Source: Hymenobacter gelipurpurascens | GTDB taxonomy: Bacteria > Bacteroidota > Bacteroidia > Cytophagales > Hymenobacteraceae | Length of the DNA: 64,000 nt | Direction of reading: 5' to 3' | Assembly: GCF_900187375.1 (NCBI RefSeq) | Contig: NZ_FYEW01000001.1 | Coordinates: 1,612,001-1,676,000, forward strand | Shown here: positions 52,330 to 59,707 of the stretch, one piece after another | How the letters are laid out: each line of letters begins with the position of its first letter | Position numbering within the stretch: position 1 is the first letter of the stretch | The notes under the pieces: generated by a model | Database searches by the model: none | What the model saw: the letters and a program-made list of their open reading frames with translations, nothing else | What the model was told of the DNA's origin: nothing | Position numbers and translations under genes: made by a program

Positions 52330-53331
52330 CTACACCATCTGATTGCACCCCCGAATATCGGAATTGTCTAGGCGGCCCAGCACCTCGAAGGAGCCATCGG
52401 GGTGCATGCGGGCCAAGTCTTTTGTTTCGATGAAGGCGCAACTGTCCACGTTGGCCAGATCAATGATGTTGATGGCGCCGGCTTCGCGAGAGGCTGAGAC
52501 GGAAAATGGGTCGGAAGGGTCGCGGAGCAGAATCTGGAGCTGGGGCGGCGCGTGGAAGCGGCCGTCGCCGAAGCTGTAGGCCTGTCCGAGTAGCTCCGTC
52601 ATGCCGTACTCAGAGTGGATGTCGATAGTCCCAAACCCTTTCCGCAGCTCTTCGTGGAGTTCTTCCCGAATCATCTCGCGCCGACGTCCTTTCATGCCGC
52701 CGGTTTCCAGCACCGTGAGCCCCTGCAGGGCCGGGTTGCCGGCGTAGGCCTCTACCAAATCAAGCAAGGCGTAGCTCACCCCTATCAGCAGCACCTGCCG
52801 CGAGGCATCCCGCTGGGCTTCGCGCAGAGCTGCAAGCAAGGCTTTGTGGTTATGCAGAAAAAATGCGCCCTGGTATTGCCCCGACTGCTGAGCGAAATAA
52901 TCTACCATGGCCACCAAGGACGACTGCCCCTGCTCCAGGTAAGATGGCAGCAGTGCTAGTATCGTCCAGCTGGTTAGCGGACCATAATAATGCTCAAATA
53001 TGCGGGCCGCGTGTTGGCGGTACAGTTGCGGGTCGCGCACGAAATGGTGACTACGTTGCTGCTGGGTGGTGCCGCTGCTCAGGAAGGTTTCCTGGGGTTC
53101 CCATTCGGCGGCATCGGTGCGCACGCTATGGGTTTTAAAAAACTCGATGGGCAGAAACGGAATATCCTCCAGCCGCGTCACGGTTTGCGGGTTGCGGCCC
53201 AGAGCCTGCAGGTACTCCCGATACGGCCCGCAATGCTCGGCCTGGTAGCGGAACAGGCCTAGGGCAGCCGCCGGCGCGGTGGCCTCGGTCAGTGTAGGTA
53301 AGGCAGACAGAAAGTCGTCGCGGAAACTCAT
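52330..53331 (-). CDS. LuxE-like acyl-protein synthetase / ligase
   Basis: A 333-aa member of the LuxE/PaaK branch of the adenylate-forming enzymes. Key parts: EDIPFLPIEFFKTHSV, ETFLSSGTTQQQ (nucleotide loop), FGTIDIHSEYGMTELLGQAY (adenylation motif) and ETKDLARMHPDGSFEVLGR (hinge). LuxE activates a fatty acid for reduction in luminescent bacteria, but stand-alone copies in Bacteroidota have no lux partners. A role in activating a carboxylic acid is likely; the substrate is unknown. Divergent from the lipoprotein gene at 53447 (115 bp). Confidence 0.87.
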   Translation of the reverse strand: MSFRDDFLSALPTLTEATAPAAALGLFRYQAEHCGPYREYLQALGRNPQTVTRLEDIPFLPIEFFKTHSVRTDAAEWEPQETFLSSGTTQQQRSHHFVRDPQLYRQHAARIFEHYYGPLTSWTILALLPSYLEQGQSSLVAMVDYFAQQSGQYQGAFFLHNHKALLAALREAQRDASRQVLLIGVSYALLDLVEAYAGNPALQGLTVLETGGMKGRRREMIREELHEELRKGFGTIDIHSEYGMTELLGQAYSFGDGRFHAPPQLQILLRDPSDPFSVSASREAGAINIIDLANVDSCAFIETKDLARMHPDGSFEVLGRLDNSDIRGCNQMV

Positions 53332-53446
53332 TCGAAAGCGGTAGGGTTAGCGAAACGATAGAACAATGCCGGCGCTACTTCGTTCGTTAGGAAGTTGTAC
53401 CTTCCCGACGCGGCAGGGCCGTTTTCCACTAGTTTCACTGCTTGTT

Positions 53447-53998
53447 ATGACTATATCTCGTACTCTTGGGTTTGGGGCGCTGCTATTGCTGGCCAGCATA
53501 GGCATTTCATCGTGCTTAAGCCCACCAGATTACCCAGACACGCCGGAGATTAGCTTTAAGAATATTCAGAAGACCCGCGTTGATACAATCACTGGCCTGT
53601 TTGACCGGGTAGTAGTGACGGTGTCGTTTAAAGATGGTGACGGGGACCTAGGCCTCGACAACGGAGATACTTCCCCCCCCTACAACGAGCTGGACCCCAT
53701 TACGCAGCTCCCAAACCGCTACTACAACAATTACTTCTTCCAGCCCCAGATCCAAAATGGTAGTGGCCAGTTCGAAGATTATAACTTGTCTTTTTCCTAC
53801 AACGCCCGGTATCCGCGCTTATCACCTACAAATCAAGGCGACCGGAAAGAGCCTCTGAAAGGCGACCTGAACTTCAAGCAACAGTTCTTCCAGGGCACCT
53901 TCCCGCGCAATTCGGTAGTTCGCTTTAAGGTGAAGATTGTGGACCGTGCCCTGCACGAAAGCAACGAAATCACGACAGAGCCTGTCACTTTCGAATAG
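53447..53998 (+). CDS. Small lipoprotein of unknown function
   Basis: A 183-aa lipoprotein from ATG 53447 (MTISRTLGFGALLLLASIGI, lipobox SIGISSC). The mature part starts LSPPDYPDTPEISFKNIQKT and includes an acidic Ca-binding-like stretch DGDGDLGLDNGD, followed by Tyr/Asn-rich text. It has the features of a conserved Bacteroidota surface lipoprotein; no function can be assigned. It is divergent from the LuxE-like gene and followed by a strong bidirectional terminator. Confidence 0.75.
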   Translation: MTISRTLGFGALLLLASIGISSCLSPPDYPDTPEISFKNIQKTRVDTITGLFDRVVVTVSFKDGDGDLGLDNGDTSPPYNELDPITQLPNRYYNNYFFQPQIQNGSGQFEDYNLSFSYNARYPRLSPTNQGDRKEPLKGDLNFKQQFFQGTFPRNSVVRFKVKIVDRALHESNEITTEPVTFE

Positions 53999-54021
53999 TC
54001 CGCTTTCCTGATAAACACATG

Positions 54022-54067
54022 AAAAGCCCTCGTTACACTGGCCTAGGCCGGTACAACGAGGGCTTTT
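54022..54067. terminator. Bidirectional terminator between lipoprotein and E1 genes
   Basis: Perfect 13-bp arms 54022-54034 and 54055-54067, with A run left and T run right. The loop itself contains the palindromic word ggcctaggcc. Confidence 0.85.
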
Positions 54068-54074
54068 TAGTGGC

Positions 54075-56495
54075 CTAGTAAATAGAAGCGAAGCGCTTTG
54101 GGTCGCTTTCCTGCATCATCTCATACACGGTATCGAACACATCTTCGGCGTTGGGCTTGGAGAAGTAGTCGCCATCGGAGCCGTAGGGCGGACGGTGGGC
54201 CTGGGCCGAGAGGCAGCGTGGCGCGGAGTCGAGGAGCTGATAAGCCCCCTGCTCATCCAGCACCTGCTGCATCATGTAGGCCGTGGCACCGCCGGGCACG
54301 TCTTCATCGGCGAAGAGGACACGGTTTGTTTTGCGCAGACTGTCGGTGATGAGGTGCTCGATATCGAAAGGCAGCAACGTCTGGACATCGATGATTTCCA
54401 CCGATATACCTACTTCGGCTAGTTGCTTGGCGGCATCCTGCACAATCCGGCACATGGAGCCGTACGTCACGATTGTCAGGTCCTGGCCTTCCCGGATGAC
54501 CTCTGGCATACCCAGTGGTACCGTGAACTCGCCCACGTTCTGCGGAATGCGCTCCTTGAGTCGGTAACCATTGAGGCACTCAATCACGATGGCGGGCTCA
54601 TCAGCACGCAGGAGCGTGTTGTAGAAACCGGCGGCCTGGGTCATGTCGCGGGGCACACATAAGTGGATGCCGCGGATGCTGCCTAGAATCATCTGAATTG
54701 GCGAGCCGCTGTGCCAGATGCCTTCCAGGCGGTGGCCGCGGGTGCGCACAATCAGGGGCGCCTTCTGGCCACCTTTGGTGCGGTACTGCAGGCTGGCTAC
54801 ATCGTCGCTGAGAATCTGGATGGCGTAGAGCAGGTAATCGAGGTACTGAATTTCGGTGATGGGGCGTAGGCCACGCATGGCGGCGCCAATTCCCTGGCCT
54901 ACAATTGTGCACTCCCGAATGCCCGTATCCGTCACGCGCAGCTCCCCAAATTTCTCCTGTAGGCCCGCAAACGCCTGGTTCACGTCGCCAATACGGCCTA
55001 CATCTTCGCCAATAGCAAAAATGCGCGGGTCGCGGCGGAAGTTGGCTTCGAAGCACGCCTGCAGTACCTCGCGGCCGTCTACTTGTGGCGCGTTGGGCGC
55101 AAACTCCGCCTTTATTTCTTCGATGTTGAGGGCGGCATCTTCGCTCTGGCTGTAGAGGTAGGAGTTGTAGCGGTTGGCGTTTTCGGCCAAGGCCTGCTCC
55201 AGCCAGTTCTGCAGGTCGCGGCGGGCCATGCTGCGTAGGCCACGTACGCGGCGCAACACGCGGCGCGCCGTACGCACCAGATCGGCGCGAATGGGCGCCG
55301 GGTTGTGGGCCAGGGGCTCTACCAGTTCGTGCAGCTCGTGCTCGGTGCCCGTTTCAGCCACCAGCTTGTTCAACAGGCCTACTACCTCTTCGCGCTCCTG
55401 CTTAATGGGGTTGAAGAAAGCATCCCAGGCGGCTATGCGCGCCTGCTTTACGGTGTCCTTGGCTTCCAGCTCAATCTGGTTCAGTTCTTCTTCCGAGGCC
55501 TGGCCATCGGTAAGGAGCCAGTCGCGCATTTTGCGCAGGCAGTCGTGCTCCTCCTCCCAGCTCAGGCGGTCTTTGCTTTTGTAGCGCTCATGCGAGCCGG
55601 AAGTGCTGTGGCCCTGGGGCTGCGTGACTTCCGTCACGTGAATCAGGACGGGCACGTGCTGGGTGCGGCACACTTCGGCGGCGCGCTGATATGTATCAAT
55701 CAGGGCGGCGTAATCCCAGCCTTTTACCACAAAAATCTCGAAGCCCTGCTGGCCCTCGCCTTCGCGCTGGAGGCCTTTCAGGATTTCGGAAATGTTCTGC
55801 TTCGTGGTCTGGTATTCGGCCGGCACCGAGATGCCGTAATGGTCGTCCCAAACGCTCACCAGCATCGGAATCTGCAATACGCCGGCGGCATTCAGGGCCT
55901 CGAAGAACATGCCTTCGGAAGTGCTGGCGTTGCCGATGGTGCCAAACGCTACCTCGTTGCCGTTCACCGAAAACTGCGTCATATCGTGCAGCTCGGGGTT
56001 CTGGCGGTACAGCTTGGAGGCGTAGGCCAGTCCGACGAGGCGCGGCATCTGCCCGCCGGTTGGCGAGATATCGGCGGAGGAGTTTTTGCTTTCCGCCAGG
56101 TTCTTAAACTGGCCGTCGTCGTCGAGTAAGCGGGTGCCAAAGTGGCCATTCATGGCGCGGCCGGCGGTGGCAGGTTCGGCCTCCGCATCGGGGTGGGCAT
56201 AAAGCTGCGCGAAATACTGCTGCAGCGTCAGCTCGCCGATGGCCAGCATGAAGGTTTGGTCGCGGTAGTAGCCGGAGCGCCAGTCGCCGGCCCGGAAGGC
56301 GCGGGCCATGGCCAGCTGGGGCACTTCCTTGCCGTCGCCGAAGATGCCAAACTTGGCCTTGCCCATGAATACCTCTTTGCGCCCTGCCAGCGAGGCATGC
56401 CGGCTTTCCCAGCCCAAGCGGTAATCACGAAGGAGTTCTTCTTTGCTAAGTGTGGCAACGGTGGCCATTAGGTCGGCAGTTTCAGCAGTGGACAT
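54075..56495 (-). CDS. Branched-chain 2-oxoacid (2-oxoisovalerate) dehydrogenase E1, fused alpha and beta
   Basis: An 806-aa protein from ATG 56495 (MSTAETADLMATVATLSKEE); the longer ORF to 56570 is rejected. Residues 1-about 440 are E1-alpha with a TPP motif region GTIGNASTSEGMFFEALNAA and SVWDDHYGISV; residues 480-806 are E1-beta (IFAIGEDVGRIGDVNQAF, TGIRECTIVGQGIGAAMRGL, PFDIEHLITDSLRKTNRVLF). The metal-binding GDG of most E1 enzymes reads GNA here, as in Bacteroidota homologues to the best of my memory. It decarboxylates branched-chain oxoacids for CoA production, feeding branched fatty acids. The fusion makes alpha and beta stoichiometric. E2/E3 genes are not in the window. Confidence 0.92.
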   Translation of the reverse strand: MSTAETADLMATVATLSKEELLRDYRLGWESRHASLAGRKEVFMGKAKFGIFGDGKEVPQLAMARAFRAGDWRSGYYRDQTFMLAIGELTLQQYFAQLYAHPDAEAEPATAGRAMNGHFGTRLLDDDGQFKNLAESKNSSADISPTGGQMPRLVGLAYASKLYRQNPELHDMTQFSVNGNEVAFGTIGNASTSEGMFFEALNAAGVLQIPMLVSVWDDHYGISVPAEYQTTKQNISEILKGLQREGEGQQGFEIFVVKGWDYAALIDTYQRAAEVCRTQHVPVLIHVTEVTQPQGHSTSGSHERYKSKDRLSWEEEHDCLRKMRDWLLTDGQASEEELNQIELEAKDTVKQARIAAWDAFFNPIKQEREEVVGLLNKLVAETGTEHELHELVEPLAHNPAPIRADLVRTARRVLRRVRGLRSMARRDLQNWLEQALAENANRYNSYLYSQSEDAALNIEEIKAEFAPNAPQVDGREVLQACFEANFRRDPRIFAIGEDVGRIGDVNQAFAGLQEKFGELRVTDTGIRECTIVGQGIGAAMRGLRPITEIQYLDYLLYAIQILSDDVASLQYRTKGGQKAPLIVRTRGHRLEGIWHSGSPIQMILGSIRGIHLCVPRDMTQAAGFYNTLLRADEPAIVIECLNGYRLKERIPQNVGEFTVPLGMPEVIREGQDLTIVTYGSMCRIVQDAAKQLAEVGISVEIIDVQTLLPFDIEHLITDSLRKTNRVLFADEDVPGGATAYMMQQVLDEQGAYQLLDSAPRCLSAQAHRPPYGSDGDYFSKPNAEDVFDTVYEMMQESDPKRFASIY

Positions 56496-56576
56496 AGAAA
56501 GCGCAGCGGGTAAAGGTGGGGGCGGGTACAGGGTGGGTGGGAACCGGTTTCCGAGGAAACAGGCCCCCAAAAGTAC

Positions 56577-56584
56577 GGATTTGC
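56577..56584 (-). promoter_or_regulatory. Probable promoter -7 element of the E1 gene
   Basis: Minus-strand TACTTTTG (TANNTTTG), 82 nt upstream of the ATG at 56495. No good -33. Another TATCTTTG at 56647-56654 on plus could serve the DUF1573 gene (leader about 115 nt). Confidence 0.4.
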
Positions 56585-56776
56585 CATTGATCCGGCTGTG
56601 CTCTTCTATGCCAAGCGCTATCTGGCAGCTAGCGGGCGTTTTTGCCTATCTTTGATAAAAGAAGCAAAGCGCTAAAAGCCAGCCCCCAGATTTGGTTTTT
56701 CAGCGGCCGGCTGCTCCCTTTGCCAGTCAGGCGCTTTTAATCAGTACTCGATTTTCAACCTCTGCCTCTTACGAAT

Positions 56777-57550
56777 ATGAAACACCTGTTCTCACTGCTG
56801 GTAGCCGTATTGATGGCGGCCGCCACCCACGCACAGGGCGTGCTGCAGTTCGAAAAAGTACTTCACGACTTCGGCAAAGTGCCCGAAGGCACTATGGCCA
56901 CCTACGAATTCAAGTTCAAGAATACCGGCAACCAACCCGTCATCATTGCCGATGTGCAGGCCTCCTGCGGCTGCACCACGCCCGACTGGACCAAAACGCC
57001 GGTGTTGCCTGGCAAAACCGGCATTGTGAAGGCCGTGTACAGCAGCTCCGGCCGGCCCGGCATCTTCAACAAAACCGTGACCGTTACCAGTAACGCCGCT
57101 ACGCCCAGCACGGTGCTTACCATCAAAGGCAATGTGCTGAATAAAGATCAGATAAAGGCCACTCTTACGCCGGCCCAGCTGGCACAAGGCCCGCGCCTAG
57201 TGCTCGACCAAACCACCCACGATTTCGGGAAGATGGAAGCCGGCCAAGCGCCTACTGCCCGCTTCACCATAAAAAATACGGGCAAGCAGGACTTGGTCCT
57301 GAGCGCTATTCAGTCGCAGTGCTACTGCGTGGGCTACAAGTCGGCGCCAGCGCCTATCAAGCCGGGGCAGAGCGCCGTTGTGGAACTGATCTATAACCAG
57401 CGTAAGCTAGGCCTGCAGGAGGAAAGCGTGACTATCACGAGCAACGATATGCACGGGGATACCAAGCTTACGCTCAAGGCCAATGTGGTGAAGGACTTGA
57501 ACGCCGGCAGCATGGTAAAGGAAAGCGGCTCATCGGTGCCGTTTAAATAA
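56777..57550 (+). CDS. Secreted protein with two DUF1573 domains
   Basis: A 257-aa protein. Signal peptide MKHLFSLLVAVLMAAATHA is followed by two Ig-like repeats of the DUF1573 type: FEKVLHDFGKVPEGTMATYE with ASCGCTTPDW, and DQTTHDFGKMEAGQAPTARF with the cysteine segment QCYCVGYKS. The repeated SCGC/CYC segments could bind metal or form disulfides. The family is widespread in Bacteroidota with no known function. It is monocistronic and followed by a complex hairpin (57584-57699). Confidence 0.85.
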   Translation: MKHLFSLLVAVLMAAATHAQGVLQFEKVLHDFGKVPEGTMATYEFKFKNTGNQPVIIADVQASCGCTTPDWTKTPVLPGKTGIVKAVYSSSGRPGIFNKTVTVTSNAATPSTVLTIKGNVLNKDQIKATLTPAQLAQGPRLVLDQTTHDFGKMEAGQAPTARFTIKNTGKQDLVLSAIQSQCYCVGYKSAPAPIKPGQSAVVELIYNQRKLGLQEESVTITSNDMHGDTKLTLKANVVKDLNAGSMVKESGSSVPFK

Positions 57551-57583
57551 GCCTTCCTGCGCTGGGCAAAAGTGCAACCTACC

Positions 57584-57699
57584 GAACCGTCCTGCTGAGT
57601 TGAGCGTTGGGCCTTGTTACAAACCTGGGAGCTGGTGCTAGGCCACTCCCGGAGATGTACGCAGAGCCTGGCCTCCACTAAGCAGGACGGTTCTTTTTT
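57584..57699 (+). terminator. Terminator-like structure with very long loop (possible ncRNA)
   Basis: Outer perfect 13-bp arms 57584-57596 and 57681-57693 are followed by a T run, as in a terminator, but enclose 84 nt. Within the loop an inner stem (gggag/ctccc with tgg/cca, about 57627-57652) can form, giving a branched structure. It may be a terminator grown by insertion, or a small structured RNA. Confidence 0.5.
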
Positions 57700-57726
57700 A
57701 CCGCGCTGCCTCTGCGATTTCCGCCT

Positions 57727-57734
57727 TATCTTTG
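57727..57734 (+). promoter_or_regulatory. Promoter -7 element of ald
   Basis: TATCTTTG (TANNTTTG) lies 56 nt upstream of the ald ATG at 57790. A -33 TTG is not evident. Confidence 0.5.
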
Positions 57735-57789
57735 CCCCCGCTTTTAGAGCGTTATCCTCCACCCCCACCTTCACACTTCGCTTCGAGCC

Positions 57790-58917
57790 ATGCTAATCGG
57801 CGTACCGAAAGAAATTAAGAACAACGAAAACCGCGTAGGCCTGACGCCCGCTGGTGTAGCTGAATTCCGTAAGCATGGCCACGATGTGTACGTGCAAGCT
57901 ACTGCCGGCACCGGCAGCGGCTTCTCCGACGCGGAGTATGAGCAGGCCGGCGCTACCATCCTCGCAACCATTGAGGAAGTGTACGCCAAAGCTGAAATGA
58001 TTGTGAAGGTGAAGGAGCCGATTGCTTCGGAGTATCCTCTCATCAAGGAAAACCAACTGCTCTTCACGTATTTCCACTTTGCCTCGGGCGAGGAGCTGAC
58101 CCACGCCATGATTGAGCGCAAGGCGGTATGCCTGGCCTACGAGACGGTAGAATTGCCTTCGCGCGCCTTGCCCCTGCTCATTCCGATGAGTGAAGTAGCT
58201 GGCCGTATGGCACCGCAGGAAGGTGCTAAGTACCTGGAGAAGCCCCTGAAAGGTCGTGGCATTCTACTGGGTGGCGTACCCGGCGTGAAGCCCGCCGAAG
58301 TACTCGTATTGGGTGCTGGCATTGTGGGCACGCAGGCGGCTAAAATTGCCGCTGGCCTGGGCGCTCAGGTAACCATCATGGATATCAGCCTGAACCGTCT
58401 GCGCGAGCTCGACGATTTCATGCCCAAAAACGTGGTAACGCAGTACTCCAACGAGTACAACATCCGCGAAGCCATCAAAACCGCCGACCTCATCATCGGT
58501 GCGGTGCTGATTCCAGGTGCCAAGGCGCCCCACCTCATCACCCGCGACATGCTCAAGACCATGAAGGCTGGCACTGTACTGGTTGACGTGGCCGTGGACC
58601 AGGGTGGCTGCATCGAGACCTGCAAGCCGACTACCCACGAAAACCCGACCTTCATCATCGACGACATCGTGCACTATTGCGTGGCCAACATGCCCGGCGC
58701 GGTGCCTTACACCTCTACCCTGGCCCTGACCAACGCAACACTGCCCTACGCGGTGAAGTTGGCCAACCTGGGCTGGCAGGAAGCGTGCCGCCGCGACGAG
58801 GCTCTGCGCCTCGGCCTGAACGTGGTACATGGCAAAGTAGTGTACAAAGGAGTTGCTGAAGCCTGGGGCCTGCCCTTGGAAACGGTAGAATCTGTAATGG
58901 AAGTGGCCGTTGCGTAA
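57790..58917 (+). CDS. ald: Alanine dehydrogenase
   Basis: A 375-aa NAD-dependent enzyme interconverting alanine and pyruvate plus ammonia. N-terminal MLIGVPKEIKNNENRVGLTP carries the substrate-site Arg (R15), Lys74-type residue is in EMIVKVKEPI, catalytic His in FTYFHFAS, the NAD site is VLVLGAGIVGTQAAKIAAGLGA, and catalytic Asp in DVAVDQGGCIET. Length equals the family norm. It is transcribed singly, with a terminator just after it. Confidence 0.97.
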   Translation: MLIGVPKEIKNNENRVGLTPAGVAEFRKHGHDVYVQATAGTGSGFSDAEYEQAGATILATIEEVYAKAEMIVKVKEPIASEYPLIKENQLLFTYFHFASGEELTHAMIERKAVCLAYETVELPSRALPLLIPMSEVAGRMAPQEGAKYLEKPLKGRGILLGGVPGVKPAEVLVLGAGIVGTQAAKIAAGLGAQVTIMDISLNRLRELDDFMPKNVVTQYSNEYNIREAIKTADLIIGAVLIPGAKAPHLITRDMLKTMKAGTVLVDVAVDQGGCIETCKPTTHENPTFIIDDIVHYCVANMPGAVPYTSTLALTNATLPYAVKLANLGWQEACRRDEALRLGLNVVHGKVVYKGVAEAWGLPLETVESVMEVAVA

Positions 58918-58941
58918 GCAGCAACCTTTCCTATAAAGCGG

Positions 58942-58978
58942 AAAAGCCTTTCCGGCCACTTGGTCGGAAAGGCTTTTT
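58942..58978 (+). terminator. ald terminator
   Basis: Perfect 13-bp arms 58942-58954 and 58965-58977 (aaaagcctttccg / cggaaaggctttt) with a T run, 24 nt after ald. Confidence 0.88.
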
Positions 58979-59092
58979 CTATAGCGCGAAGCCCTAGCTT
59001 AGCGTGTTGTTAATAGCATTTACCCTGACGGGACTGGCCTAGCACCCAGCCCGTTGTTCGAAACGCGAATCGCAAGTTTCGCGCTGCATCCT

Positions 59093-59692
59093 ATGAAAGG
59101 CATTGTATATACCGGCGGCGAGCTTACGGACCTCGTGAGCTTCGCACGTCTTCCCTCCTACATGCAGACATTTCTGCGCGAGCAAAATGGTGTAGTGGCC
59201 TACTTCGGTGGCCTACACATTCGGGGCTGCGTATCGGAACCCATCTGGCACTCCCTATCTGAGGCTTGGCAGGGCGAGAAGGCGTTCTGGCGCACCTATG
59301 ATACCGTGGTAGAAACGGATATTCCATTTGCTCAGGATTGTGTAGGCAATCAGTTCCTATTACGCGGCGACGCAGTGCTGTTCCTGGACACCGAAACCGG
59401 CGAGCTAGCTGACCTAGAGGTTGACTTCAAGCACTTCCTTTTCGGGGCCGAAAAATTCCCTTTGGATGCGCTGGGCATGGAGCCATTGCGCGGGTTTCAG
59501 CAGCGTGGTGGCGTGTTGCAGCCGGGCCAGCTGCTGAGTCTGTTTCCTCCGGTGTGCATTAACACGGCTCAGGAGCCCCAGGCAAAACCTCAGGCGGCCG
59601 CCGAGCGGTTGGCCTGGCTCGCCGATTTGTACCTCCAGATCAAGAACCTGCCGGATGGCCAACGCCTCAATCTTAAGCCAGGTCAGGATTAA
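59093..59692 (+). CDS. SMI1/KNR4 (SUKH)-like protein
   Basis: A 199-aa protein from ATG 59093 (MKGIVYTGGELTDLVSFA); a TTG at 59054 would add 13 residues. The SUKH-type segments are FLREQNGVVAYFGGLHIRGC, IPFAQDCVGNQFLLR and VLFLDTETGELADLEVDFKH. SUKH domains are frequent as toxin immunity proteins but also occur as regulators. The sulfatase-fold gene starts 15 nt later in the same direction, so they are probably one operon. Its role with that enzyme is not known. Confidence 0.75.
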   Translation: MKGIVYTGGELTDLVSFARLPSYMQTFLREQNGVVAYFGGLHIRGCVSEPIWHSLSEAWQGEKAFWRTYDTVVETDIPFAQDCVGNQFLLRGDAVLFLDTETGELADLEVDFKHFLFGAEKFPLDALGMEPLRGFQQRGGVLQPGQLLSLFPPVCINTAQEPQAKPQAAAERLAWLADLYLQIKNLPDGQRLNLKPGQD

Positions 59693-59707
59693 CCCTTACG
59701 TGCCTTG

